This document shows positions 34,491 to 43,637 of a DNA stretch of 64,000 nucleotides, piece by piece. A program made the translations under genes and the position numbers. A model generated the notes under the pieces. It searched no databases and was not told the DNA's origin. It worked only from the letters and a program-made list of their open reading frames with translations. Every line of letters begins with the position of its first letter. Position 1 is the stretch's first letter. Source of the DNA: Halosimplex halophilum (lineage in GTDB: Archaea; Halobacteriota; Halobacteria; Halobacteriales; Haloarculaceae); the NCBI RefSeq assembly GCF_004698125.1, contig NZ_ML214297.1, forward strand, positions 434,001 to 498,000, given 5' to 3'.

Positions 34491-35834
34491 CTATTCCTCG
34501 GACTCGACTTCGGGGTCGGACTCCCGGTCGGCCTGCCGGGACACGTCGACCTGGTAGTCGCCGAGGATGTCCCGGCCGAGGATGACGGGGTAGTTCATGT
34601 GGCTGCGGTCCTCGACGCTGGCGGTGACGGTGTGGCGCGTGCCACCGACGCCGACGACCACGTCCACGAGCGGCCGGCTCTTCGAGGCCTTGTTCGACCC
34701 CGACCGGACCTTCGTGATCGACTTGATCGGCCCGGCGCCGATGTCGGCCGCGAGGCGCGTGTCGATGCTCGTCCGGGTCGCGCCGGTGTCGGACTTGGCG
34801 ACGACCGACTCCGAACCCTTCGTCCCGCTGATCAGCACCTCCTCCGTGTAGCCGATGACCAGCGACTCCGCGGCCCCCGAGGAGACCGCCGGCGGTTTGC
34901 AGGCGGGCACGGAGTCGTCGAGGAAGCCCGACAGCTCCTCGACGCGCTCGCGGTCGACGCTGCCGCCGCCGCGCTCGACGGCGAGTTCGGCGATGTAGGG
35001 CGCGGGACTGGTCCCGGTCGCCTCGAACAGTCCCTTGAACCCCGCGGTGGGGTTGACTTCGAGGACGTACCAGCCGTCGGCCCCCTCCATGAGGTCGACG
35101 CCGGCGTAGTCCAGCCCGACCGCCTCGACGGCCTTCCGGGCGGTGTCGATGACCGCCTCGTCGACCTCGCCGTCGGCGTCCTCGACGCGGCCGCCGAGGG
35201 CGACGTTGGTCCGCCACTCGTTTTCGGGGGCGTAGCGGAACATCGACCCGACGACCTCGCCGCCGACGACGTAGACGCGCAGGTCGCGAGTGGGGGCGTC
35301 GCCCCGCTCTAAGAGCTTCTGGAGGAACGCGTAGCGGTTGCCCACCCGGGCGTTGACCCGCTCGGTCGCGTCCACCTTCCACGTGCCGCCGCCGTTGGTG
35401 CCGATCGCCGTCTTGTAGACGGCCTCATCGCCGAACCGCTCGCGTTCGAGGTTCAGCCGGTCCGACGACAGCGCCAGCAGGGCGTCGGGCACCTGCACGT
35501 CGGCGTCGGAGAGCGCGACGGCCGACGCCACCTTGTGCATCGAGGTGAGCGTCTTCGCCGGCTCGTTGAGCATCGGGACGAGCTGCTCGAAGGTGTTGGC
35601 CAGCCCCATCTCCTCGCAGGGCTCGGTCGACTTCGACAGCAGCAGTCGGTTCGCGATCACGTCCACGTCGGGTTCGAGTCGCGGCTCGGAGTCCTCGACC
35701 CGGAGCGTCGTGTTCTCGCGACGCAGCCACTCGGGGTCGTGGCCCAGCGCCTCCACCGCGTTGAGTATCGCCTTGGTCTCCTTGCTGTTGTGCAGGCTCA
35801 ACACCCCCACCGAAACGGCGTCAGAAGTCGCCAT
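34491..35834 (-). CDS. RimK-like ATP-grasp ligase fused to RimB/retropepsin-like domain
   Basis: This 447-residue protein has two parts. Residues about 1-300 are a RimK-type ATP-grasp glutamate ligase (N-terminal pre-ATP-grasp domain SLHNSKETKAILNAVEALGHD; ATP/Mg residues in VYKTAIGTNGGGTWKV and YVLEVNPTAGFKG). Residues about 315-430 are an aspartyl protease-like RimB domain, with the DTGATRTSID active-site motif and the second motif HMNYPVILGRDIL. In bacteria these are separate genes (rimK, rimB). It is divergent from a succinylglutamate-desuccinylase-like gene. The acceptor protein or peptide is unknown. Confidence 0.88.
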   Translation of the reverse strand: MATSDAVSVGVLSLHNSKETKAILNAVEALGHDPEWLRRENTTLRVEDSEPRLEPDVDVIANRLLLSKSTEPCEEMGLANTFEQLVPMLNEPAKTLTSMHKVASAVALSDADVQVPDALLALSSDRLNLERERFGDEAVYKTAIGTNGGGTWKVDATERVNARVGNRYAFLQKLLERGDAPTRDLRVYVVGGEVVGSMFRYAPENEWRTNVALGGRVEDADGEVDEAVIDTARKAVEAVGLDYAGVDLMEGADGWYVLEVNPTAGFKGLFEATGTSPAPYIAELAVERGGGSVDRERVEELSGFLDDSVPACKPPAVSSGAAESLVIGYTEEVLISGTKGSESVVAKSDTGATRTSIDTRLAADIGAGPIKSITKVRSGSNKASKSRPLVDVVVGVGGTRHTVTASVEDRSHMNYPVILGRDILGDYQVDVSRQADRESDPEVESEE

Positions 35835-36058
35835 GCCGATCCGGTCGGCCGGGCGGCCGAAAGTACTAACGGTCGCGAATCGCCGGCGAGGGGCGTTTCT
35901 GACGGCGATCCGGAAAGAAGAGCGTCGGCAGTCGAGCGCGAACGGTCGCTCGCACTGGCGGTTCTCCGCCGGGCGAGTCCACGGGCCGCCAGGACGGGCC
36001 CCGGGCGCCGGAGTCCGCGGGTCGCCACACGTTTCAACCCCCGGACGTAGAGGGCAGT

Positions 36059-37105
36059 ATGGACGAGGCCGAACCGTTCACCTACGACGGCGGGCGGGTC
36101 GACCCGGGTGAGCGGGTCAACGTGCGCTACACCGTCAGCGAGACCTATCTCGGTGACCCCGTCAGGATCCCCGTCACGGTCGTCGTCGGCGAGCGGGCGG
36201 GCCCGACGGCGTTTCTCAGCGCCGCCGCCCACGGCGACGAACTCAACGGCGTCGAGGTCGTCCGCGAGGTGGCCCACGAGTGGGACCTGTCGGACCTCCG
36301 GGGGACGCTCGTCTGTCTCCCCGTGCTGAACGTCCCCGGCTTCATCGCCCAGGAGCGGTACCTCCCGGTCTACGACCGCGACCTGAACCGCTCGTTTCCG
36401 GGGAAGGCGGGCTCGACCAGCGCCAAGCGGATGGCCCGGCGCATCTTCGACAACTTCGTCGATCCCTGCGACTTCGGGCTGGACCTGCACACTTCCACCC
36501 GCGGCCGGACGAACATGCTCCACGTCCGCGCCGACATGGCCGACTCGTCGGTCGCCCGCGTCGCGAAGGCGTTCGCCTCCAACGTCATCATCGACGGCCA
36601 GGGCTCCGAGGGGACGCTCCGCCGGGAGGCCAGCGAGCGCGGCACCTCCACGGTGACCGTCGAGATGGGCGAGGCCCACCGCTTCCAGCGGGAGTTCATC
36701 GACCGGGCCCTGGTCGGCGTCGAGAGCGTCCTCGCCGAGTTCGGGCTCCTGCCCACCGAGCGGGTGCGCTGGCCCGGCTGGCGGATGGTCGTCGAGGGCT
36801 CCAGCGAGAAGACGTGGCTGCGCGCCGACGCCGGCGGCCTCGTCGACATGCACGCCGCCCGCGGCGGCGTCGTCCGCGAGGGCGAGACCATCTGCACCAT
36901 CGCCAACCCGTTCAAGACCGAGCGGACCCACGTCGAGGCGCCGTTCACCGGCCTGCTCGTCGGGATCCTCGAGAATCCCGTCGTCTACCCGGGCAACCCG
37001 CTCTGTCACCTCGTCAAGCTCGACGACGACACGCTCGACGCCATCGAGCGCGACGGCGGGCCGACGACGCCCAGGGACCCGGTGCCCGACTCCGCGGCGG
37101 AGTGA
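36059..37105 (+). CDS. Succinylglutamate desuccinylase/aspartoacylase family protein
   Basis: This 348-residue zinc metallohydrolase has the family motif AAAHGDELNGVEVVREVAHEW near residues 57-77 (zinc His and Glu), DLHTST near residue 143 (third zinc ligand His) and VEMGEAHRFQ (catalytic Glu). A C-terminal barrel-sandwich-like segment (about 240-330) is also typical. It is divergent from the RimK/RimB fusion over 224 bases that hold no other gene. Such genes often accompany RimK, which suggests removal or trimming of a glutamyl-type modification. Confidence 0.85.
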   Translation: MDEAEPFTYDGGRVDPGERVNVRYTVSETYLGDPVRIPVTVVVGERAGPTAFLSAAAHGDELNGVEVVREVAHEWDLSDLRGTLVCLPVLNVPGFIAQERYLPVYDRDLNRSFPGKAGSTSAKRMARRIFDNFVDPCDFGLDLHTSTRGRTNMLHVRADMADSSVARVAKAFASNVIIDGQGSEGTLRREASERGTSTVTVEMGEAHRFQREFIDRALVGVESVLAEFGLLPTERVRWPGWRMVVEGSSEKTWLRADAGGLVDMHAARGGVVREGETICTIANPFKTERTHVEAPFTGLLVGILENPVVYPGNPLCHLVKLDDDTLDAIERDGGPTTPRDPVPDSAAE

Positions 37106-37296
37106 GGAGCCGTCGTCACGGCACCGACCCACGGGCCGCGCGCGAGCGGGCGACGCCGGCCCGCGGGCGCGAACCCTGACAGCCGAGTGGTACGTTCCCG
37201 ACGGCGGCGGCGAAAATCCCCGAAACACACGCCGAACCCGGCCGCCTGTGGACGCGCGTGAACGTGTTCGGTGGCCGAGACGGGGCGGTGTAGAAA

Positions 37297-37306
37297 CTAC
37301 TATAGC
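37297..37306 (+). promoter_or_regulatory. TATA box of the sdh operon
   Basis: ACTACTATAG lies 25-34 nt ahead of the sdhC ATG at 37331, so the operon mRNA is probably leaderless. The stretch 37106-37296 shows no gene. Confidence 0.55.
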
Positions 37307-37330
37307 CCCTGCTACCATTGCGCCCGTTGT

Positions 37331-37723
37331 ATGAGCGGAACGTACGACCGCGGAGCGGTCGAGGACTTCGGCCGGTGGCGGGAGTTCCAGCCGGGCATGT
37401 GGGCCTGGATCTTCCACAAGTTCACCGGCTGGGTGCTCGTCGGCTACCTCTTTACGCACATCGCGGTGCTGAGCACCGCCACCGCCGGCGACCCGACGGT
37501 GTACACGAACACGCTCCAGGGACTCGAGGAACTGCTGATCGTCCGCGTGCTGGAGGTCGGCCTCCTGTCGGTGGCCGTCTTCCACATCCTCAACGGGGTT
37601 CGGCTACTGTTCGTCGACCTCGGGTTCGGCCTGGAGAACCAGGACAAGAGCTTCTACGCGTCGCTCGTCGTGACGGCCGCCATCGTCGTCGCGAGCGTGC
37701 CGACGTTCCTCGCGGGGGTGTGA
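37331..37723 (+). CDS. sdhC: Succinate dehydrogenase cytochrome b subunit SdhC
   Basis: This 130-residue membrane anchor of complex II has three helices (about 27-45, 65-90 and 105-127). [19 protein letters not shown] carries the likely heme b His ligand and the His near the quinone site. It starts [16 protein letters not shown]. An upstream in-frame stretch is ignored because the TATA box lies within it. It is followed by sdhD after 4 nt in the order sdhCDBA. Confidence 0.92.
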   Translation: MSGTYDRGAVEDFGRWREFQPGMWAWIFHKFTGWVLVGYLFTHIAVLSTATAGDPTVYTNTLQGLEELLIVRVLEVGLLSVAVFHILNGVRLLFVDLGFGLENQDKSFYASLVVTAAIVVASVPTFLAGV

Positions 37724-37727
37724 ATCC

Positions 37728-38093
37728 ATGGCACAACACTACTCGTCGTTCGAGCGGGGCGGCACCAAGTGGCTGCTCCAGCGGCTGACTGCGGTCTTCC
37801 TGGTCGGCGTGCTCGCCTTCCACTTCTTCCTCCTGCACTTCGTCAACCACGCCGCCGAGATCACCTTCGCCGGCACCCAGGCGCGGATGAGCCAGGTCGG
37901 CTACTTCGCGACGATGTGGCTGTTCCTCGTCACCGCGACCTTCCACGGCGTCAACGGCGTCTACAACGCCCTCGTCAACCAGGGACTGACCGGCGCCCGC
38001 AAGAAGGCAGTCGGGGCCGTTTTGGCGCTGGCGAGCATAGCACTGATCGTTCAGGGAACCCGCGTGGCACTCGCGATGACCAACCTACTATGA
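37728..38093 (+). CDS. sdhD: Succinate dehydrogenase membrane anchor SdhD
   Basis: This 121-residue protein has three membrane helices. WLLQRLTAVFLVGVLAFHFF is the typical first helix with the heme or quinone-associated His. FLVTATFHGVNGVYNAL contains a second conserved His. The stop codon overlaps the sdhB start by 4 nt (ATGA), so translation is coupled. It pairs with SdhC to hold heme b and quinone. Confidence 0.92.
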   Translation: MAQHYSSFERGGTKWLLQRLTAVFLVGVLAFHFFLLHFVNHAAEITFAGTQARMSQVGYFATMWLFLVTATFHGVNGVYNALVNQGLTGARKKAVGAVLALASIALIVQGTRVALAMTNLL

Positions 38094-38980
38094 GCACGCA
38101 AATCGAGCAAGAGCAGACCGAGGAGCAGACCGACGCCGAGGCGGCCGAACCGGCCGAGCAGTCGCCCCAGGAGCGGCGCCTCTCCGAGAAGAAGGCCCGC
38201 GCCGAGGCCCGCGAGCGCGAGGAGCAGGCCCGCGAGGAGGTCCGGGACGCCGACGAGACCGTCCGGATCAAGGTGTTCCGCTACGACCCGGAGGTCGAGG
38301 GCAAGGAGGAGCCGCGGTTCGACGACTTCCAGGTCCCCTTCTTCAAGGGGATGACCGTCCTCGACGCGCTGATCTACGCGCGCGACCACTACGACTCGTC
38401 GCTGACCTTCCGCCACTCCTGCCGGCAGGCGGTCTGTGGGTCGGACGCGCTGTTCGTCAACGGCCAGCAGCGACTCGGCTGCAAGACGCAGATGGCGGAC
38501 CTTGACGACCCGGTCCGCATCGAGCCGCTCCCCCACCAGGACGTGGTCAAGGACCTCGTCGTGGACATGGAGCACTTCTACGAGCAGATGCACGCCGTCG
38601 AGCCGTACTTCCAGCCCGACGAGCTGCCGGAGGGCGAGCGCGAGGAACAGCGCCAGTCCCCCGAGAACCGCGAGAAGGTGAAGATGTCGACGCGGTGTAT
38701 CTGGTGTGGCGCCTGCATGTCCTCGTGTAACATCGCCGCGGGCGACAACGAGTACCTCGGCCCGGCGGCCATCAACAAGGCCTACCGGTTCGCGATGGAC
38801 GAGCGGGAGGGCGAGATCCAGAAGGAGGACCGCCTGGAGATCATCGAGCAGGAACACGGCGTCTGGCGGTGTCAGACGCAGTTCTCCTGCACGGAGGTCT
38901 GTCCGAAGGACATCCCGCTGACCGAGCACATCCAGGAACTCAAGCGCGAAGCGGTCAAGTCGAACCTCAAATTCTGGTAA
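38090..38980 (+). CDS. sdhB: Succinate dehydrogenase iron-sulfur subunit SdhB
   Basis: This 296-residue electron-transfer subunit has a highly charged Glu/Arg/Ala-rich extension (about 1-58) preceding the ferredoxin domain. The 2Fe-2S ligands are in CRQAVCGSDALFVNGQQRLGC. The C-terminal ferredoxin shows CIWCGACMSSC, SC and CTEVCPKDIP for the 4Fe-4S and 3Fe-4S clusters. It ends NLKFW. It links SdhA to the membrane anchors and begins inside the sdhD stop. Confidence 0.95.
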   Translation: MSTQIEQEQTEEQTDAEAAEPAEQSPQERRLSEKKARAEAREREEQAREEVRDADETVRIKVFRYDPEVEGKEEPRFDDFQVPFFKGMTVLDALIYARDHYDSSLTFRHSCRQAVCGSDALFVNGQQRLGCKTQMADLDDPVRIEPLPHQDVVKDLVVDMEHFYEQMHAVEPYFQPDELPEGEREEQRQSPENREKVKMSTRCIWCGACMSSCNIAAGDNEYLGPAAINKAYRFAMDEREGEIQKEDRLEIIEQEHGVWRCQTQFSCTEVCPKDIPLTEHIQELKREAVKSNLKFW

Positions 38981-38982
38981 CC

Positions 38983-40806
38983 ATGCACGAACACGACGTA
39001 CTCGTCGTCGGCGCGGGCGGCGCGGGCCTGCGCGCGGCGATCGCGGCACACGAAGAGGGAGCGGACGTGGCGATGGTCACGAAGCTCCACCCCGTCCGGA
39101 GCCACACCGGGGCGGCCGAGGGCGGCATCAACGCCGCGCTCCACCCCGAGGACTCCTGGGAACTGCACGCCTACGACACGATGAAGGGCTCGGACTACCT
39201 CGGGGACGCCCCCGCGGTCGAGACCTTCGCCCAGGACGCGCCGGACGAGGTCATCCAGCTCGAACACTGGGGGATGCCGTTCTCCCGCGAGGAGGACGGC
39301 ACCGTCTCCCAGCGGCCGTTCGGCGGGCTCAGCCACCCCCGCACCACCTACGCCGGCGCCGAGACCGGCCACCACCTGCTGCACACGATGTACGAGCAGG
39401 TCGTCAAGCGGGGCATCACCGTCTACGAGGAACAGCAGGTGCTCGATCTGGCCGTCACGGACCACGACGACGTCGAGGACCGCGAGTGTCACGGCGTCGT
39501 CGCCTACGACATCGCCAGCGGCGAGATCCGGGGCTACCGCGCCACCGACGGCGTCATCCTCGCGACGGGCGGCCCCGGCCAGGTCTTCGACCACACCACC
39601 AACGCCGTCGCCAACACCGGCGACGGCTACGCGATGGCCTACCGCGCCGGCGTCCCGCTGGAGGACATGGAGTTCGTCCAGTTCCACCCGACGACCCTGC
39701 CGTCGACGGGCGTGCTCATCTCCGAGGGGGTCCGCGGCGAGGGCGGCATCCTCTACAACGACGAGGAGGAGCGGTTCATGTTCGAGTACGGCTACGCGAA
39801 CAACGAGGGCGAACTCGCCTCCCGCGACGTGGTCTCGCGGGCCGAACTGACGGAGGTCAACGAGGGCCGGGGCATCGAGGACGAGTACGTCCACCTCGAC
39901 ATGCGCCACCTCGGCGAGGAGCGCATCCTCGACCGCCTCGAGAACATCCTCCACCTCGCGGAGGACTTCGAGGGCGTCGACGGGCTCGACGAGCCGATGC
40001 CGGTCAAGCCCGGCCAGCACTACCAGATGGGCGGCGTCGAGTGCAACGAGAACGGCCAGACCTGCATCGACGGCCTCTACGCCGCGGGCGAGACGGCCTG
40101 CGTCTCCCTGCACGGCGCCAACCGCCTCGGCGGCAACGCCCTGCCCGAGCTGCTCGTGTTCGGCGCCCGCGCGGGCAAGCACGCTGCCGGCGGCGACATG
40201 AAGGACGCCGAGATCCCGACCGGGCCCAGCGCCGAGAGCGAGGCGGGCGACCTCCCCGACGACATCGAGATCGGCGCCGTCGACGCCGGCGGCGAGTCGG
40301 TCGCCGCCGACGGCGCCGCAGTCGACGCCGAGACGGTCGTCGAGGCGGAGGTCCAGCGCCAGCAGGAACGGGTCGACCGGCTGCTGGAGGAGGACGGCAT
40401 CAACCACGCGCAGGTCCGCGACGACATCCAGCAGACGATGACGGCCAACGTCAACGTCTTCCGCCGCGAGGACAACCTCAAGGAGGCGCTCGACGACATC
40501 CGCGAGGCCCGCGAGCGCTACCGGCACGTCGCCGCCTCGGACCCGTCGCGCACCTACAACACCGACCTGATGCACACGATGGAGACCCGCAACATCATCG
40601 ACATCGCGGAGGCCATCACGGTCGGCGCGCTGGCCCGCGAGGAGTTCCGCGGCGCCCACTGGCGCGAGCAGTACCAGGAGCGCCGGGACGACGAGTGGCT
40701 CAAACACACCATGCTCGCCTGGTCGGACGGCAACCCCGAACTCTACTACAAGCCCGTCCTCCTCGAGGGCGAGAAGGAGTACGAGCCGAAGGAACGCTCC
40801 TACTGA
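38983..40806 (+). CDS. sdhA: Succinate dehydrogenase flavoprotein subunit SdhA
   Basis: This FAD-containing subunit of complex II has 607 residues. The N-terminal FAD-binding site is VLVVGAGGAGLRAAI. RSHTGAAEGGIN carries the His that binds FAD covalently. FHPTTL and EGVRGEGGILYN are active-site segments, and the second FAD stretch GETACVSLHGANRLGGNAL is clear. The C-terminal helical domain ends with the YNTDLMHTMETRNI region. An acidic insertion lies near 405-450. It starts 2 nt after sdhB and ends the operon. The 252 bases after it hold no gene I can identify, only short repeats of CCGTCTCG. Confidence 0.96.
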   Translation: MHEHDVLVVGAGGAGLRAAIAAHEEGADVAMVTKLHPVRSHTGAAEGGINAALHPEDSWELHAYDTMKGSDYLGDAPAVETFAQDAPDEVIQLEHWGMPFSREEDGTVSQRPFGGLSHPRTTYAGAETGHHLLHTMYEQVVKRGITVYEEQQVLDLAVTDHDDVEDRECHGVVAYDIASGEIRGYRATDGVILATGGPGQVFDHTTNAVANTGDGYAMAYRAGVPLEDMEFVQFHPTTLPSTGVLISEGVRGEGGILYNDEEERFMFEYGYANNEGELASRDVVSRAELTEVNEGRGIEDEYVHLDMRHLGEERILDRLENILHLAEDFEGVDGLDEPMPVKPGQHYQMGGVECNENGQTCIDGLYAAGETACVSLHGANRLGGNALPELLVFGARAGKHAAGGDMKDAEIPTGPSAESEAGDLPDDIEIGAVDAGGESVAADGAAVDAETVVEAEVQRQQERVDRLLEEDGINHAQVRDDIQQTMTANVNVFRREDNLKEALDDIREARERYRHVAASDPSRTYNTDLMHTMETRNIIDIAEAITVGALAREEFRGAHWREQYQERRDDEWLKHTMLAWSDGNPELYYKPVLLEGEKEYEPKERSY

Positions 40807-41058
40807 CGCCCCGCCGTTTCGTCCCTCGCGGTCCGACCGCCGTCTCGACCGCGCTCGAAGACCGTCTCGATCCCGTCCGGACGCCGTCTCGGTCACGCCC
40901 GGACGGAGCCAGCCGCGAGTCGATTGCGAAACCTATCGTTGGCTACCCTCGGACTTGCTGCCGCAAAACTCCTCGATCAGTGAGACCTGGACAGACGTCG
41001 TCGTAGTGATCACAGGGGACGTGTCCGGCGGGGCGGCCTGAGCCCTCCGAGTCCCCGA

Positions 41059-42018
41059 TCACCGCCACGCAACGTCTATTTGCTCCGCCCGAAGAGAGCC
41101 ATCTCGGCTGATAGAAACGCTCGAGACCCCGGCGTCGCCGGGGTTGTGTGCGTACGAATGCCCGCCGGTAGTCGGGATCGCTGTCAGTCCGCGCTGGTGG
41201 GTGTGTCCGGAGAGACAGGCGTCGACACCGGTTGCCGCCAGTGCGACCCGAAGCGCCACGGAGCCGAAGTGGTAGTCCCCGTCGCGGGAGTGCTGTCCGC
41301 GGATATCGAACGGTACGTCGAACGGGGAGACGTGGCTCGCGACGACGGTCGGGCTGTCGGCTCCGCCTACCAGTTCGACCAGTGTCTCGAAGCGTGCATC
41401 GAGCCGAGCGAGCGCCGTCTCGAAGGAGGGGTTCGTCGCCTCAGTGCCGAGCCTGTCTGCGAGGCTCGTTCCGGACAGGTCTCCGGCGAGGTACTGCCCA
41501 GCCGCACGGAGCAGAGCGCTTGCGACGGCGTCCGGCGTCTGTGCGTCGTCTCCGACCGGGATATCCGGGTAATCGGGGGACAGCAGGGCCGGCGTGAAGT
41601 CGAACTGCTCACAGCCCCAGCCGGCGACGGTGAGCGACCAGTCCCCTCCCACGGCTACGTTTCGAGTACCGCCGTGGAGTGAGTGGACGTTCGCGAGCCC
41701 CTCGTTCAGCCGCCGGGTGCAGCCGACGGGGTCGTGGTTCCCGGGCACCGCGAGTACTGGAACTCCCCGCTCGTCGAGACGCTCGAGGAACGCCCGACCC
41801 CGTTCCTCGTAGGCTTCGCCGGCCGACACGGACTTGGCGTGCTCGCGGTTCTCGTCGATCACGTCACCGAGAGACAGCACGATGTCGTGTGTCTCGACCG
41901 GGAGGTCCCCGACCGGATATCGCGCCCCCGTCGCCCGGAGGTGCAGGTCGGAGACGACCAGCAAGTCGACGGTGGGCCCCTCGACACTGCAGAGCGGTTC
42001 CGGGTCGGGTTCAGTCAT
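41059..42018 (-). CDS. Calcineurin-like metallophosphoesterase
   Basis: This 319-residue enzyme carries the five metal-binding blocks of the family: DLHLRATG, GDVIDENREH, GNHDPVG, SHVSPFD and GHTHQRG. The substrate may be a phosphodiester or a nucleotide and is unknown. Its ATG overlaps the upstream gene's 3' end by 8 nt, so the pair is translated together. Codons such as GAA/CAA/AGA appear slightly more often than in neighbours, and the base composition is lower in GC, as for acquired genes. No defence or repair domain is fused. Confidence 0.87.
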   Translation of the reverse strand: MTEPDPEPLCSVEGPTVDLLVVSDLHLRATGARYPVGDLPVETHDIVLSLGDVIDENREHAKSVSAGEAYEERGRAFLERLDERGVPVLAVPGNHDPVGCTRRLNEGLANVHSLHGGTRNVAVGGDWSLTVAGWGCEQFDFTPALLSPDYPDIPVGDDAQTPDAVASALLRAAGQYLAGDLSGTSLADRLGTEATNPSFETALARLDARFETLVELVGGADSPTVVASHVSPFDVPFDIRGQHSRDGDYHFGSVALRVALAATGVDACLSGHTHQRGLTAIPTTGGHSYAHNPGDAGVSSVSISRDGSLRAEQIDVAWR

Positions 42019-42574
42019 TCGTCGTCAGGGCCTTCTCGGCAGCGGTCCGATCGGGGAACCGTTCGCCGCAGGCCAGATAGTCGACCAGTCTGTCGGCCGC
42101 CAGCGGTCGGTACTCCAGTAGCTCGACCGAGAGGTTGACGCGTCGGGTCCCGTGGTCGATGAAGGAAAACCGGTCGGGCCAGTTGTTGTGATGGTGGCCG
42201 TGAAGCAGCCACCCCTTCCAGTTCGAGGGGGCGTCAGCGGGGTCGTGGACGGCGCGGAACGGGACGCCGCGGTGCTCGAACCGAAACTCCTCGACGAACT
42301 GGACCCGATCCAGCCCCTCTAGTACGGTGCCGTCGTGGTTACCCAGCAGAAAGACGATCTCGCCGTCGAGTTCGTCGAGCCAGTCCAGCAGGGCCGCAGT
42401 CGACGTGCGAATCGTCAGATCGCCACCGTACAGCACCTCGTCGTTCGAGTCGACGACGGCGTTCCACCGCTCGACCAGCGTCTCGTTCATCTCCTCGACT
42501 GAGCCGAACGGTCGGTCGCAGTAGTCGATGATATTGCCGTGGTCCAGGTGGAGATCCGATACGAGGTAGTCCAC
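42011..42574 (-). CDS. Small calcineurin-like metallophosphoesterase
   Basis: This 187-residue protein begins VDYLVSDLHLDHGNIIDYCDRPF with the first metal motif. GGDLTI, LGNHDGT and HGHHHNNWP supply the others. This is the phage-like or YfcE-type compact form. GTG 42574 is preferred, since a TATA-like AAACTAGG (minus strand) lies about 25-30 nt upstream. It precedes the larger phosphoesterase with an 8-nt overlap. The 202 bases upstream hold no other gene. Confidence 0.85.
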   Translation of the reverse strand: MDYLVSDLHLDHGNIIDYCDRPFGSVEEMNETLVERWNAVVDSNDEVLYGGDLTIRTSTAALLDWLDELDGEIVFLLGNHDGTVLEGLDRVQFVEEFRFEHRGVPFRAVHDPADAPSNWKGWLLHGHHHNNWPDRFSFIDHGTRRVNLSVELLEYRPLAADRLVDYLACGERFPDRTAAEKALTTND

Positions 42575-42776
42575 GTTTCCCGATCGTCGAGGGGGCACTC
42601 CTAGTTTACGTCGGTGTGTGAAAACATACCGCGGCGGAATACGCACCCGCGAGCACCGGGTATCCGAACCACTATCCCCGTCTCACCGACATCACGTGCT
42701 CCGATGGCCACTCACCAGCCGAGAACGACCGAAACTGCCGGGAGAGAAGGCGTTCCGGACCGCGGCCGACCGCCGG

Positions 42777-43439
42777 TCAGGACTCGTCCGCTTCGGCTTC
42801 CTCGTCACCGCCATCGTCGTCCGCCTCCGTCTCGGCGTCTTCCGCACCTTCCTCGTCGTCGCTGTCGTCGACGATCCAGTCCTCGCGGACGCGCTTGGTG
42901 CCGGAGTCGGTCTCGATGATGAGGATGTTGTAGTCCTCGGTCCCGGTCTTGACGCCGGTGACCGTCCCGCTGTCGGTGCCGTAGACCGAGGAGTCGGGGC
43001 CGGCCACGTGGAACGTGACCTCCTCGCCGCGCTCGACGGGCACGTCGCCGAACCCGACGGGCGAGCGGGGGACCGACTGCGCGCCGCCGCCGCGGTACAG
43101 CGGCTGGGCCCGCGCCGACCCGTCGTCGGACGCGGACGCCTCGACGGCGTCCTCGTCGGCCTCGCCGACGCGCCGGCCGAACCCGCAGCGCTTGGTCTCC
43201 TCGACGACCACCTGGTCGATCGTCAGCGTGGGGTGGCCCTCCTTCCACTCCGAGAGCGCCTCCTCCATCCGCTCGGCGGTCAGCTCGTCGCGTGCGGACA
43301 CGTCGACCTCGAACGACCGCACCGAGCGCTCGCCCGTCCGCGACTCGACGACCAGCCGGGCCTCGAAGACGCTCTCCGATCTGTTCTTCGCCTGTCGCTC
43401 GTACTCAAGTTCCGAACCGTCAACAGTTATGTCTGGCAT
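42777..43439 (-). CDS. Hypothetical haloarchaeal protein with acidic tail
   Basis: This 220-residue protein has an N-terminal alpha/beta domain (about 1-85, with the pattern LTIDQVVVEETKRCGFGRR), a low-complexity middle, a beta-rich domain (about 130-190, YNILIIETDSGTKRVREDWIV) and a tail of Asp/Glu/Ala (about 191-220). I do not recognise the family. A TATA-like CAATATACG on the minus strand (about 43457-43465) lies about 20-26 nt before the ATG, in an AT-rich stretch. It is divergent from the Gfo/Idh gene. Confidence 0.65.
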   Translation of the reverse strand: MPDITVDGSELEYERQAKNRSESVFEARLVVESRTGERSVRSFEVDVSARDELTAERMEEALSEWKEGHPTLTIDQVVVEETKRCGFGRRVGEADEDAVEASASDDGSARAQPLYRGGGAQSVPRSPVGFGDVPVERGEEVTFHVAGPDSSVYGTDSGTVTGVKTGTEDYNILIIETDSGTKRVREDWIVDDSDDEEGAEDAETEADDDGGDEEAEADES

Positions 43440-43637
43440 GTCGATAGCTCGACTGTTCGTATATTGGCAAGAACTGAGTGATATATCTTTTCCAAGCCGT
43501 TTGGCAGAATCGAACGCGGGGTGGGAGCGATTACCAGGCGAGCGGGGTGGCGCGGCGGTCTGTACCGGACTACACGTCGATTTAGGGGAACGAGAGCGAC
43601 CGAAAGAGGTTTTGGCGCGTTCTCGCTGGGTGATGGC

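Noticed and set aside
40807-41058. Three CCGTCTCG-like repeats after sdhA
   Set aside because: They are short, irregularly spaced and likely by chance in this composition; no CRISPR-like spacing or cas gene is present.
43440-43637. Possible gene in the AT-rich gap before the Gfo/Idh gene
   Set aside because: Frames are short and non-acidic; the region is better explained as two divergent promoters.
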